In this document: piece by piece, positions 17,515-24,529 of the stretch
Numbering within the stretch: position 1 is the stretch's first letter
Layout: every line of letters starts with the position of its first letter
DNA from: Candidatus Zambryskiibacteriota bacterium
GTDB taxonomy: Bacteria > Patescibacteriota > Minisyncoccia > Phycocordibacterales > Zambryskibacteraceae
DNA: 38,719 nucleotides
NCBI GenBank assembly: GCA_016177225.1
Contig: JACOVQ010000014.1
Coordinates: 1 to 38,719, forward strand
Direction of reading: 5' to 3'
Notes under the pieces: model-generated
Database searches by the model: none
Told to the model about the DNA's origin: nothing
Seen by the model: the letters and a program-made list of their open reading frames with translations, nothing else
Translations under genes and position numbers: made by a program

Positions 17515-19086
17515 TTATAGCGTATTAATCTCTTCAAAAGGAATAATTTTATCGAAAGCTTTGAGAAGAGCGTCTTCCTTCATTGAAAGCATGCCTTTGG
17601 CGCGGGCAATTTTATACAGTTCCGCTTCCGTCGGGTTTTCGAGAATGGCCTTCTCGACTTTTTTATCCATCTCAAGCACTTCTATCACGGCAATTCTGCC
17701 GGAAGTGCCGGTAAGACAAGAGGGTGTCGGCTCTATGCCGAAGACTTCTTTGCCAAGTTTGAGTTCTTTCTTAAATTCAGAGGGCAAATCCTCAAATTGT
17801 TTGTCTATCATTACTTTAATGGAATCCTCCACCGGTATCGGTTTGCCACCGTCCGGACAAAGTTTGCGCACCAATCTCTGCGCCATCGAGAGCGCGAGCG
17901 TCGGAGCGATTAGATACGGGTCAACACCCATATCGATAAGCCTTGGTATCGCACCTATGGCGTTATTGGTATGCAGGGTGGAAAAGACCAAGTGTCCGGT
18001 AAGAGCGGCTTGTATCGCAAGCTGAGCCGTCTCTTTGTCGCGAATTTCTCCCACCATAATAATGTCCGGGTCTTGACGCAAAGTGGTTCTCAAACCGGTG
18101 GCAAAGGTGTAATCGATTTCCGGGTGCACTTGCGATTGCGATACGCTGTCGATGGAATACTCGATGGGGTCTTCAAGAGAAAGAACGTTTTTATGTTCCT
18201 TATCAACCTCATTAAGCATGGCGTAAAGCGTCGTTGATTTACCCGACCCGGTTGGACCGGTAATGAGAATGAGCCCGTATGAACGCTTAAGGGCTTTTCT
18301 TATCGCCTTCATATTGGTATCGGTAAATCCAAAATCGTCGAGAGTCCGAAGACCTTGCGACTGGTCAAGGATTCTCATGGCCACCTTCTCTCCATAGTAA
18401 GTGGGAAAAGTGGAAACGCGGAAATCTATTTTGTTTTCTTCCACTTTGGCCGAGAAACGCCCGTCTTGAGGTTTGCGCTTTTCGTCCAAACGCATATTGG
18501 AAAGAATCTTGATGCGCGCCACTATGGCCGAATGCACCTTTACCGGCAAAGTCAAAGAAGTGTTAAGCATTCCGTCTACGCGGAAACGGACGCGCACATG
18601 GTCGTGCATTGGCTCAATATGAATATCGGAAGCCTTGCCCTCCGAGGCGTAGCTTAAAATGGTGGCGACAATTTTAGTGACCGGAGCCTCTTCCACAATA
18701 ACCGCTTCGGACGGCTCTTTGCCTTCCCCTTTCTTTTCTTCAGCAATCGAGCTGGCGGTTGATAGTTCTGATTCAAGTTCGGTCAAGGCCTTAGTCACTT
18801 CCCCGGAAAGTCCTTTGTATTTTTCCAACACCAACTTGAAATCATCTTCACTTATGAGAAACAGCTTATAAGGCATGCCTATGCGCGCCGAAATGAAATT
18901 GAGAGCGTCGCGCGTTTCGAGATTGTTTGGATCTAGAGCTCCTATCTCAAGCACGCCGTCTTTAACGCCTAAAGGAACCGCTCCGTAATGTTCGGCGGAC
19001 TCTTCGGGAATATACTCAAGAATCTTTCCGGAAGCGTCAGTATCTTTCAGTTCTCTGGTTGGTATTGCGGTCGCATTTTTTGGCAT
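17515..19086 (-). CDS. pilB: Type IV pilus assembly ATPase with degenerate zinc motif
   Basis: A GspE/PilB ATPase of 523 aa that drives pilus extension. An N-terminal MshEN-like domain covers residues 1-130. Walker A GPTGSGKSTTLYAM lies near 278, the Asp box LSLEDPIEYS follows, then Walker B DPDIIMVGEIRDKETA and the His box GHLVFSTLHTNNAIG. The usual four-Cys zinc site is reduced: only KLCPDGG and PSCLTG remain, with one Cys in each half. The gene lies 2 bp after pilO in a co-directional operon. Confidence 0.93.
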   Translation of the reverse strand: MPKNATAIPTRELKDTDASGKILEYIPEESAEHYGAVPLGVKDGVLEIGALDPNNLETRDALNFISARIGMPYKLFLISEDDFKLVLEKYKGLSGEVTKALTELESELSTASSIAEEKKGEGKEPSEAVIVEEAPVTKIVATILSYASEGKASDIHIEPMHDHVRVRFRVDGMLNTSLTLPVKVHSAIVARIKILSNMRLDEKRKPQDGRFSAKVEENKIDFRVSTFPTYYGEKVAMRILDQSQGLRTLDDFGFTDTNMKAIRKALKRSYGLILITGPTGSGKSTTLYAMLNEVDKEHKNVLSLEDPIEYSIDSVSQSQVHPEIDYTFATGLRTTLRQDPDIIMVGEIRDKETAQLAIQAALTGHLVFSTLHTNNAIGAIPRLIDMGVDPYLIAPTLALSMAQRLVRKLCPDGGKPIPVEDSIKVMIDKQFEDLPSEFKKELKLGKEVFGIEPTPSCLTGTSGRIAVIEVLEMDKKVEKAILENPTEAELYKIARAKGMLSMKEDALLKAFDKIIPFEEINTL

Positions 19087-19088
19087 AT

Positions 19089-19808
19089 TTAATCTCGTTC
19101 CAAACGCTCGAAAGGATTTGGACGACCGGTATCTTGGCTTGATAGATTAACACTGAAGTCGGAGAGTTGTGAGAAAGCGGAGTCTGAAAAAATATTTTTT
19201 TCCAAAGTTACCTCTTTGAGCCTGTTAAGAATCGATAGCAGGTCTTTGTCGATATCGGCAATAGGGGTTTTACCGATTTTATAAGTTTCTATAGTGACCT
19301 TGTGTTCGTAGAGACCGGAATCCTCGCTTCTAAAAGAAACCGACTTGATTTCCATCAATCGAAGATTCTTCTCCACATCAGAGAGAAAGCGCTTGAAGTT
19401 TTGGTAATTGGACACGAAGCTGAAAGAAACGCGAGTTTTGTCATACGAAAGATTATTTTGGGGCAATACGGCGGCAACCGCCCGGCTATTATCGGAATCA
19501 ATGCTGACATCTTTCAAAGAAATGCCGTAGCGGGCTCCTATACCGTCCAGTTCGAGAGCAAGATTAACCGTATCAACATTGTCAGGTAGAACTTTTTCTA
19601 TGCGGGCTTTTTCATCGGCTGGAAATTCTTCGTAAGACACAAGCAGATTGTCTCTAAGATTTATGACATCGGCAATATTGGCGAGTACATCCTGGTACTT
19701 TATTACGGCACTATGAAGTTCTTTTGCCTTTTCGTATTCGACATTGGTAAAAGTGTAGAAGAGGCCTAAGGCTAAGACTATGAGGGTAATGGCGCTTTTA
19801 TTTTTCAT
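19089..19808 (-). CDS. pilO: PilO-like alignment protein
   Basis: A protein of 239 aa with one N-terminal membrane segment (KSAITLIVLALGLFYTFTNV), a coiled-coil stretch to about residue 75, and a C-terminal ferredoxin-like domain. Size, topology and position between pilN and pilB match PilO, which with PilM and PilN links the inner membrane platform to the secretin. The sequence similarity I can see is weak, so the name rests largely on context. It overlaps pilN by 4 bp. Confidence 0.7.
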   Translation of the reverse strand: MKNKSAITLIVLALGLFYTFTNVEYEKAKELHSAVIKYQDVLANIADVINLRDNLLVSYEEFPADEKARIEKVLPDNVDTVNLALELDGIGARYGISLKDVSIDSDNSRAVAAVLPQNNLSYDKTRVSFSFVSNYQNFKRFLSDVEKNLRLMEIKSVSFRSEDSGLYEHKVTIETYKIGKTPIADIDKDLLSILNRLKEVTLEKNIFSDSAFSQLSDFSVNLSSQDTGRPNPFERLERD

Positions 19809-20413
19809 TGCGGGGTGGAAGAAGCGGCGGAAACGGCCGAATAAGATAATAATTCGGGATTTACCGTAGTTTTAAAAGAGAAGAGCACTTCGCCTTTATC
19901 GTTCAAGGCAAGGTTGGAGAAAGCGGGAGCGCTGAAGTATCGACTTTGATTAAAGCTTTGCGCAAGAAGCGCCACGGCGTTATAGCCTTTGGCCAAACCG
20001 TTAAGAGTAAATTCTAATCCATGTTCTCCGACGGAATACTGGAACTCGGTAAAGCGCACAGTCTTGGGAGTCTCCGCTTCCAGAAATTCCAGAAGCGGAG
20101 TGATAATACGATGGTCTTTAATCAAAGTTTTAGTCGCGACGATGCGGTTGTTAAGATTGGTAAGTTCTTCGATGGATTGCGGGTCAAGTTGAGCTTTGGC
20201 CGAAACCAGGTCGGCAGACATTTGCTTGATGCGGTATTCAAGATAAGTTTTGTATCCAAATACTCCGATAGCCAGTATTAAGGAAACTACGAAGATTAGA
20301 TAAGCTAAGGAAGAGACAAAATTTCTTTGTCCCACCCTCCTTACCACGGCCGTTTGCGAGGACGACGCTATCGGCCCTTTTGGAATAAATGATGACTGGA
20401 ATTTGGGTGGCAT
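19805..20413 (-). CDS. pilN: PilN-like alignment protein
   Basis: A protein of 202 aa. The cytoplasmic N-terminal 35 residues include FIPKGPIASS, resembling the PilM-binding stretch of PilN-like proteins. One membrane helix (SSLAYLIFVVSLILAIGVFG) is followed by a coiled coil and a ferredoxin-like domain. It is normally next to pilM, but here the DGR and hicBA lie between them. A TATAAT box 10 bp before the ATG suggests that the pilN-to-pilus operon now has its own promoter. Confidence 0.72.
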   Translation of the reverse strand: MPPKFQSSFIPKGPIASSSQTAVVRRVGQRNFVSSLAYLIFVVSLILAIGVFGYKTYLEYRIKQMSADLVSAKAQLDPQSIEELTNLNNRIVATKTLIKDHRIITPLLEFLEAETPKTVRFTEFQYSVGEHGLEFTLNGLAKGYNAVALLAQSFNQSRYFSAPAFSNLALNDKGEVLFSFKTTVNPELLSYSAVSAASSTPQ

Positions 20414-20423
20414 TTGTAGCTAA

Positions 20424-20429
20424 ATTATA
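20424..20429 (-). promoter_or_regulatory. -10 box TATAAT before pilN
   Basis: TATAAT on the minus strand ten bases before the pilN ATG, in the 50-bp gap between the DGR reverse transcriptase and pilN. No convincing -35 at 17 bp. It would drive pilN-O-B-T-C independently of pilM. Confidence 0.45.
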
Positions 20430-20463
20430 AAACAAAAATCAAGTTTCCGACACAATAAAGTGT

Positions 20464-21402
20464 TTATAACTTTCCAATCAATTTTCGCAACTTACGCCCA
20501 TTCCCCCACTCCAGCATCCCCAAATACGAATCGAGAGATTCTTTGTTTGGATTTTGTTTGAGCTTCTTCAGCATTCTCCTCTTCGTAACAGTTCTTAAAA
20601 CTCTGTGCTTTGGGAAATGCACCCAGCCGAGGAAGTCTAGTCCGGAAGAGAGGGTTTTGGTAAAGACTTTGTTTGGGTGGAGAGTGAGTTTAAGGTTATT
20701 TTCCAAGAAATTTTGAATTTCTCTAAGAGGATGCGATTTATCTTGAGAAAACAGGATGAAGTCATCTGCATATCTTATGTAGTGTTTGATTTTAAGCTTG
20801 TGTTTAACGAATTGGTCGAATTCATTCATATAGATGTTTACTAGGAGTTGGGAGGTTAAGTTTCCTAAGGGAAGGCCTTTATCAAAACTATAAATAATTC
20901 TTTCTAAAAGCCAGAGAATATTTTTATCACTTATATATTTCTCTAAAATTTGCAAGAGTATTTGGTGGTCAATGCTTGCAAAAAACTTTCTAATATCGCA
21001 TTTCAGAATAAAGCACTGCTTGGTACGGTTCTTGGAAACCCGGTTTCCAAATCGCTTGAATCTCTCTAGTGCTCTATGAGTGCCTTTGCTTAATCTGCAG
21101 GAATACGAGTCTGAGATGAATGCCTTATCGAAATATGGATAGAGAACTCGGTAGATAGCGTGGTGCAATAATCTGTCTCGGACTGTAGCTTTGTGGATGT
21201 TTCTTGGTTTGGGGTCTGAGATATTGAAAGCGTGATAGGGGCCGTGGAGATAAGAAAAGGATTTTAAGTCCAAATGAAGATTGTAAATATTTGCTGAAAG
21301 ATTTTCTGAAAATTCGGCAACGTCTTTACGCTTCCTTTTGCCTTTTAGGAATTCCCGCCAGGCGTCGAAAAGATTTTCTAAAGATATGATACGCTCGTAC
21401 AT
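20464..21402 (-). CDS. Diversity-generating retroelement reverse transcriptase
   Basis: A protein of about 312 aa starting MYERIISLENLFDAWREFLK, the typical start of CPR DGR enzymes. DPKPRNIHKATVRDRLLHHA and VLKCDIRKFFASIDH cover the first palm motifs, and YIRYADDFILFS (near 210) is the catalytic box. GLPLGNLTSQLLVNIYMNEF (near 178) has the LGxxxSQ form that replaces the QGxxxSP of group II intron and retron enzymes and is diagnostic for DGRs. The enzyme copies the template RNA with adenine-directed errors. I prefer the ATG at 21400-21402; the TTG at 21435 would add 11 residues made by the G7 tract. This ATG directly abuts the plus-strand ATG of the avd frame (CATATG). Confidence 0.95.
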   Translation of the reverse strand: MYERIISLENLFDAWREFLKGKRKRKDVAEFSENLSANIYNLHLDLKSFSYLHGPYHAFNISDPKPRNIHKATVRDRLLHHAIYRVLYPYFDKAFISDSYSCRLSKGTHRALERFKRFGNRVSKNRTKQCFILKCDIRKFFASIDHQILLQILEKYISDKNILWLLERIIYSFDKGLPLGNLTSQLLVNIYMNEFDQFVKHKLKIKHYIRYADDFILFSQDKSHPLREIQNFLENNLKLTLHPNKVFTKTLSSGLDFLGWVHFPKHRVLRTVTKRRMLKKLKQNPNKESLDSYLGMLEWGNGRKLRKLIGKL

Positions 21403-21785
21403 ATGGATAAGAATAGCGGAACTACCCCCCCGCAAAAGTACCTACGGTACTTTTTAAGGAGAAGGCGGCATATTCGTATTGGCTGAAACTTTATAGGAAA
21501 ATAGCCAAGCCAGAACGCTTTGGAGTAGGAGAGAGAATAGATAATTTATTTCTTGAACTTTTAGAACTCACTCACACTTCTAGATTCGCTTCTCCATCCA
21601 ATAAATTGCCCTATCTTGAAAAAGCAATATATAAAATGGATAGAATTAAATTCTTTGCAGAAATTGCCTGGGAAAACGAGTTGATAAATAGCAAGGAATA
21701 TTCTGAATTCCTTCAACAATTAGAAAAGATTGGGTTAGAACTAGGCGGATGGAAAAAAGGGTTAAATAAAAACTCCCGCCCTTGA
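21403..21785 (+). pseudogene. avd: Avd-like accessory protein gene, inverted and frameshifted at a C7 tract
   Basis: From about 21446 to the TGA at 21783-21785 the plus strand encodes a four-helix-bundle sequence: AYSYWLKLYRKIAKPERFGV, GERIDNLFLELLELTHTSRF, LPYLEKAIYKMDRIKFFAEI and a final IGLELGGWKKGL. This is the bAvd family, which forms a barrel that works with the DGR reverse transcriptase. The frame has no ATG, GTG or TTG upstream of the conserved part. The ATG at 21403 is one base out; adding one C to the tract at 21425-21431 would join them into a protein of about 127 aa. So it is a sequencing error, a phase-variable tract or a broken gene. It runs opposite to the reverse transcriptase, template and target. 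Confidence 0.75.
21434..21454. repeat. Hairpin in the 5' part of avd
   Basis: AAAAGTACC and GGTACTTTT form a 9-bp stem with loop TAC. On the plus strand it runs into a further T, then AAGGAGAAGG, a Shine-Dalgarno-like string. It lies upstream of the reverse transcriptase ATG on the other strand and may be a terminator or a control hairpin. Confidence 0.5.
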
Positions 21786-21797
21786 TAGAAGCGGGAG
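21764..21797 (-). terminator. Rho-independent terminator of the DGR template RNA
   Basis: CTCCCGC (21773-21779) pairs with GCGGGAG (21791-21797), and on the minus strand the stem runs into TTTTTATTT. It lies 10 bp after the template repeat and overlaps the avd stop codon. It should end a discrete template RNA before the reverse transcriptase gene. Confidence 0.75.
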
Positions 21798-21806
21798 AAA
21801 ATTTAC

Positions 21807-21921
21807 AGTTTCGAGAAACCACCTGGTTACCAGCATTCCAGCTGTTCGGATTCGTCACCGAGTTGGCGTTGACGTTCCAGCCGCCGTTGTCGGTGTTCCA
21901 GTTCGCGTTCACGGCCCAGAG
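21807..21921 (-). repeat. DGR template repeat (TR)
   Basis: 115 bp aligned without gaps to 22190-22304. The two differ at 16 positions: 21811, 21824, 21827, 21828, 21837, 21846, 21852, 21864, 21869, 21870, 21876, 21888, 21890, 21897, 21903 and 21909. Every one is an A in the template on the minus strand (8 to G, 5 to C, 3 to T). The repeat holds 30 such adenines. The other 85 bases are identical. Twelve of its codons are AAC or AAT, the usual design that can yield many amino acids but no stop codon. A minus-strand frame runs through it, but I take this as a by-product of copying the target frame. Confidence 0.96.
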
Positions 21922-22113
21922 TGATTTCGTGCGGAATGCTTTCCATGCCACCACCTCTTGAATCTTCTTAAGGTTGTATCGAATTCGGAGTCTCTACTCC
22001 ATAACATCTCGCACCAACTATTTTATTTTTTGATACCATATTTAATTTACTGGTATGCATCTGCCACCCTTAACCTTGATCAAAGATGCCAACAGATTTA
22101 TTTTAATAATATA

Positions 22114-22140
22114 GAAAAAGGCGCCTCGTGAGAAGCGCCT
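22114..22140 (-). terminator. Rho-independent terminator of the DGR target gene
   Basis: AGGCGC (22119-22124) pairs with GCGCCT (22135-22140); on the minus strand the stem is followed by a T5 tract. A small CTC/GAG pairing sits inside the loop. It separates the target transcript from the template RNA. Between here and the template (21922-22113) I see no gene, only the presumed leader and promoter of the template RNA. Confidence 0.7.
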
Positions 22141-22141
22141 C

Positions 22142-22177
22142 GACACTTTCGCAAGTGTCATCCTGCCTTCGGCAGGA
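22142..22177 (-). promoter_or_regulatory. Tandem hairpins just 3' of the variable repeat
   Basis: Two short hairpins follow the target stop codon. TCCTGCC/GGCAGGA (7 bp, loop GAA on the minus strand) begins 11 bp after it. GACACTT/AAGTGTC (7 bp, loop GCGA on the minus strand, a GNRA type) comes next. DGRs such as that of Bordetella phage BPP-1 need a GC-rich hairpin just downstream of the variable repeat for efficient retrohoming, and these are in the right place. Confidence 0.55.
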
Positions 22178-22187
22178 GTCAAAGGGT

Positions 22188-22736
22188 CTAGTTGCGAGAA
22201 ACCACCCGGCGACCAGCATCCCAGCTGTACGGATACGTCACCGAGTGGGCGCGGACGTCCCAGCCGCCGTCGCCGGTGTCCCAGTACGCGTGCACGGCCC
22301 AGAGGTTTCCATCCCTACCGCGAAGGTAGAAGATGAACCACTCTGAACTCTTGCGGTTCTTAGCAAGGAACACCTTGAATTGCGACACTGCCGTCTCGGC
22401 TTTGTCTCCACGTTCGGCGAGGATGGGCGCATCGAGCGATGCTTGTTCCAGTTTGTGGATAGCAAGCTCGGTTTCCGCAGTCTCGGGAACTTCCAGGCCC
22501 AGGAATTGAGCCTTGAAGTTGTCTCCCGTCCACTTCACTCCCGCTTCCTCGAAATATTCTTTCGAGGTGGTGATAGCGGGTTGGGCGGCAATGGAGAACG
22601 TGCGGAGGAAGGTGAGGATTGTTTCGAAAACGACCTTACCTTGTCCGCCGATAAATCGAAGGAAGTTGTCCCAACCGCCCATGCGATTGATACAAGCCTC
22701 TGTTTGACCCGCACTCACATCTGCATATTTTGCCAT
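22188..22736 (-). CDS. DGR target protein with C-terminal variable lectin-like region
   Basis: A protein of 182 aa starting MAKYADVSAGQTEACINRMG. The last 38 residues are the variable region (LWAVHAYWDTGDGGWDVRAH to GRRVVSRN), with the W..GGW.V.A.SV pattern of C-type-lectin-fold DGR targets. SSEWFIFYLRGRDGNLWAVH matches a CPR target family. Relative to the template, 13 residues differ, all at Asn, Asp or Gln codons. No signal peptide or membrane segment is visible, so the display site is unknown. Expression should be strong: TTGACA-N17-TATGAT promoter, structured leader of about 90 nt, and an AAAGGAGA ribosome site. Confidence 0.92.
   Translation of the reverse strand: MAKYADVSAGQTEACINRMGGWDNFLRFIGGQGKVVFETILTFLRTFSIAAQPAITTSKEYFEEAGVKWTGDNFKAQFLGLEVPETAETELAIHKLEQASLDAPILAERGDKAETAVSQFKVFLAKNRKSSEWFIFYLRGRDGNLWAVHAYWDTGDGGWDVRAHSVTYPYSWDAGRRVVSRN
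22190..22304 (-). repeat. DGR variable repeat (VR)
   Basis: The 115-bp 3' end of the target gene, including the last sense codons and the first base of the stop codon. It matches the template everywhere except at 16 template adenines. The change nearest the stop codon (CGA to CGC, silent) may instead mark the initiation site difference (IMH versus IMH*). Confidence 0.96.
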
Positions 22737-22831
22737 ACTGTCTCCTTTCGGCTGAAAGCCGAGAGCTTCCCTCTGCCCGAGGTTATAGGGGCCGCAAAGC
22801 GGCGGTTAAAGAGCTTGAATTACCTGTGTAC

Positions 22832-22860
22832 ATCATACACCTAAAGCCGCCAAATGTCAA
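22832..22860 (-). promoter_or_regulatory. Sigma-70-type promoter of the DGR target gene
   Basis: On the minus strand a consensus TTGACA (22860-22855) is followed after exactly 17 bp by TATGAT (22837-22832). This is the best two-box promoter in the window. The leader from about 22825 to 22737 contains small GC hairpins, one (CGGCT-TTC-AGCCG) just before the ribosome binding site. Confidence 0.8.
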
Positions 22861-22912
22861 GGATTTGGCGTTTTATGGCTCTAAATAAGGCTTATTCTTC
22901 CTTGGATATCCA

Positions 22913-23122
22913 TTACAAATCATCTGGCATAAGACCAGTGCATTTAGATATGCGAGCAAGCATGCGAGGACCGATTTCTTCCTGCTCGTGGAATGCAAAA
23001 GTAAAATCAGGCCATCCCGATTTTGTTAAAATTCTATGGGAACCTTTTTGCCTTTTGATAAACCGGCCAAGTTTGAATAATGATCTTAAAACTTGAGGGG
23101 CTTTAGCTGTGCGCCATTTCAT
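22913..23122 (-). CDS. hicA: HicA-like toxin (mRNA interferase)
   Basis: A small basic protein of 69 aa. It has VLRSLFKLGRFIKRQKGSHR followed by ILTK, where the His after GS is the expected catalytic residue of HicA, which has a double-stranded RNA-binding-like fold. The C-terminal half GPRMLARISKCTGLMPDDL is typical. It overlaps the end of hicB by 20 bp, so the order is antitoxin then toxin, the reverse of the classic hicAB order but common in CPR. Confidence 0.75.
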   Translation of the reverse strand: MKWRTAKAPQVLRSLFKLGRFIKRQKGSHRILTKSGWPDFTFAFHEQEEIGPRMLARISKCTGLMPDDL

Positions 23123-23345
23123 TACTAAACAATTTGGTCACTGAAGCAGGAGTGATTCCGTGTTCTACCTTATCTGCAAGAGTGCGCAATGCGATAGCGA
23201 AAACTTTTTTTCTAGCTTCTGTTTTAGTGAGACCGTAAGCCATCACTCCCGGTAGGTTCGGGATATCGGCGATCCAGCGCTTGTCTGTTTCGCGCTCATA
23301 TTCAACAAGAAATGATGGGGTTTTAGGTAGAGTTTTTCTAGTCAT
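23103..23345 (-). CDS. hicB: HicB-like antitoxin
   Basis: An 80-aa protein with FLVEYERETDKRWIADIPNL then PGVMAYGLTKTEARKKVFAI, the partial RNase H-like fold of HicB antitoxins with the usual P-G-x-x-A-x-G turn. No separate DNA-binding domain is present. It probably neutralises the downstream toxin by direct binding. Together with the DGR it separates pilM from pilN. Confidence 0.8.
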   Translation of the reverse strand: MTRKTLPKTPSFLVEYERETDKRWIADIPNLPGVMAYGLTKTEARKKVFAIALRTLADKVEHGITPASVTKLFSNEMAHS

Positions 23346-23397
23346 ATTTTGTATATTATCATAGACTCTGACGTACGTTAATAGTCTTCATTACAAG

Positions 23398-24513
23398 CTA
23401 CTCCTCCTCGGATAATTTGCGTAAGGCGAGGCCGATGGCGACGGCGAATTCCGGGCCGGTTTCTTTCAAAATATTGGCGAGAAAGGCCGGCGCGGATACT
23501 TTGCTAAACGGGTCGGCGGACATTACTTCCGTCTTGAAAGCTTCTTTGGCCAGATTCGCGAGGCCTTTGAGCGCCGAGCCGCCGCCGACTAAAATCACTT
23601 TGGCAATGGTCCTGTTGTATTTCTTCTCAAAAGAAAGGAGTGCGACATTGGCTTCGCCGAAAATATAATCGAGCACCAGCCTTGAAACATCGGTAATGTT
23701 TTGATTCTCGCCAACGAGCCCTTCTTGGCGTTTGATAACCTCAGCCTCTGCAGGAGCAACGCCGAGTGATTTTGAAATGGCGCCGGTAATGTCTTGAGAA
23801 CCGCGGTTGACGGTATGGGAAGCGCGGATAATGCCGCGTTCGACGACATAGAGCTTGGTGGTGGCCGCGCCGATATCTATAATCATCACCGGCTGAAGCA
23901 CTTCGTCGAGCACGGCGCGGCCAGTGGCAAAAATTTCTATTTCAAAAAAACTTGCTTCGAGCGCGCTCTTCGCAATAATTTCTTGATAGCGCGCGATGGT
24001 TTCGTTATGAATGGCCACGATTAACACGTCAATTTTTGGAATGGCGGAGATGGCCACATTTCTCCCGGCAAGTTCATCTTCCGCACGGCTTACGCCGCTT
24101 TTCGGAATGACCGACCAGTCTATCTGCACTTCCGATATTGGCACCGGTATATATTTCCTGGCTTCCAGAGGCACCATTACGGCAAGTTCTTTAGTGCTCA
24201 CTTCCGGCATCTCAATGACAGACATAAGCGAAGAACCGAAAGGAATAGAGAGTCCGCATTTTCGAGTGGTCACACCAACTTCTTTCTCGTTTAATAAATC
24301 GTTAATGGCTTGGGCGATTTTTCCCGGCGGCAAAGAGACGGCTTGGCCCACGTTAAACCCGGCATAAGGCCCGAGAGCCAGCTCGCCGTAAGTGACGAGT
24401 GCCGCCTGGCCGTTTTTCTTTGCCAGCTCCACCACCTTTATCGCGGAAGAGCCGATATCGACGCCCAAAGCTCTTGATTCTTTTTTGTCGAAAAATTTAG
24501 AGAGGAATGCCAT
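23398..24513 (-). CDS. pilM: Type IV pilus actin-like protein
   Basis: A protein of 371 aa. SRALGVDIGSSAIKVVELAK at residues 13-32 is the phosphate-1 loop of the FtsA/PilM actin fold, MIIDIGAATTKLYVVERG is phosphate-2, and VILVGGGSALKGLANLAKEA is the adenosine motif. PilM binds ATP and the cytoplasmic tail of PilN. Its usual partner genes start at 20413, about 3 kb away beyond the DGR. The ATG faces that of comF across 16 bp, with a shared A/T box. Confidence 0.92.
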   Translation of the reverse strand: MAFLSKFFDKKESRALGVDIGSSAIKVVELAKKNGQAALVTYGELALGPYAGFNVGQAVSLPPGKIAQAINDLLNEKEVGVTTRKCGLSIPFGSSLMSVIEMPEVSTKELAVMVPLEARKYIPVPISEVQIDWSVIPKSGVSRAEDELAGRNVAISAIPKIDVLIVAIHNETIARYQEIIAKSALEASFFEIEIFATGRAVLDEVLQPVMIIDIGAATTKLYVVERGIIRASHTVNRGSQDITGAISKSLGVAPAEAEVIKRQEGLVGENQNITDVSRLVLDYIFGEANVALLSFEKKYNRTIAKVILVGGGSALKGLANLAKEAFKTEVMSADPFSKVSAPAFLANILKETGPEFAVAIGLALRKLSEEE

Positions 24514-24529
24514 TGGTTATAATATTATC
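24514..24529. promoter_or_regulatory. Shared 16-bp divergent promoter core between pilM and comF
   Basis: The start codons are separated by only 16 bp. On the plus strand TATAAT (24518-24523) stands 6 bp before the comF ATG. On the minus strand TATTAT (24524-24519) stands 5 bp before the pilM ATG. Two overlapping -10 boxes imply leaderless, mutually exclusive transcription of pilM and comF. Confidence 0.55.

Noticed and set aside
21403-21435. Longer reverse transcriptase start at a TTG (11 extra residues)
   Set aside because: The added residues come from the G7 tract, and CPR homologues begin at MYERI; the ATG at 21402 is preferred.
21646-21954. Minus-strand ORF of 102 aa through the template repeat
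   Set aside because: It mirrors the target frame because the template copies the variable repeat; it has no ribosome site of its own and ends in antisense of avd. Treated as non-coding template RNA.
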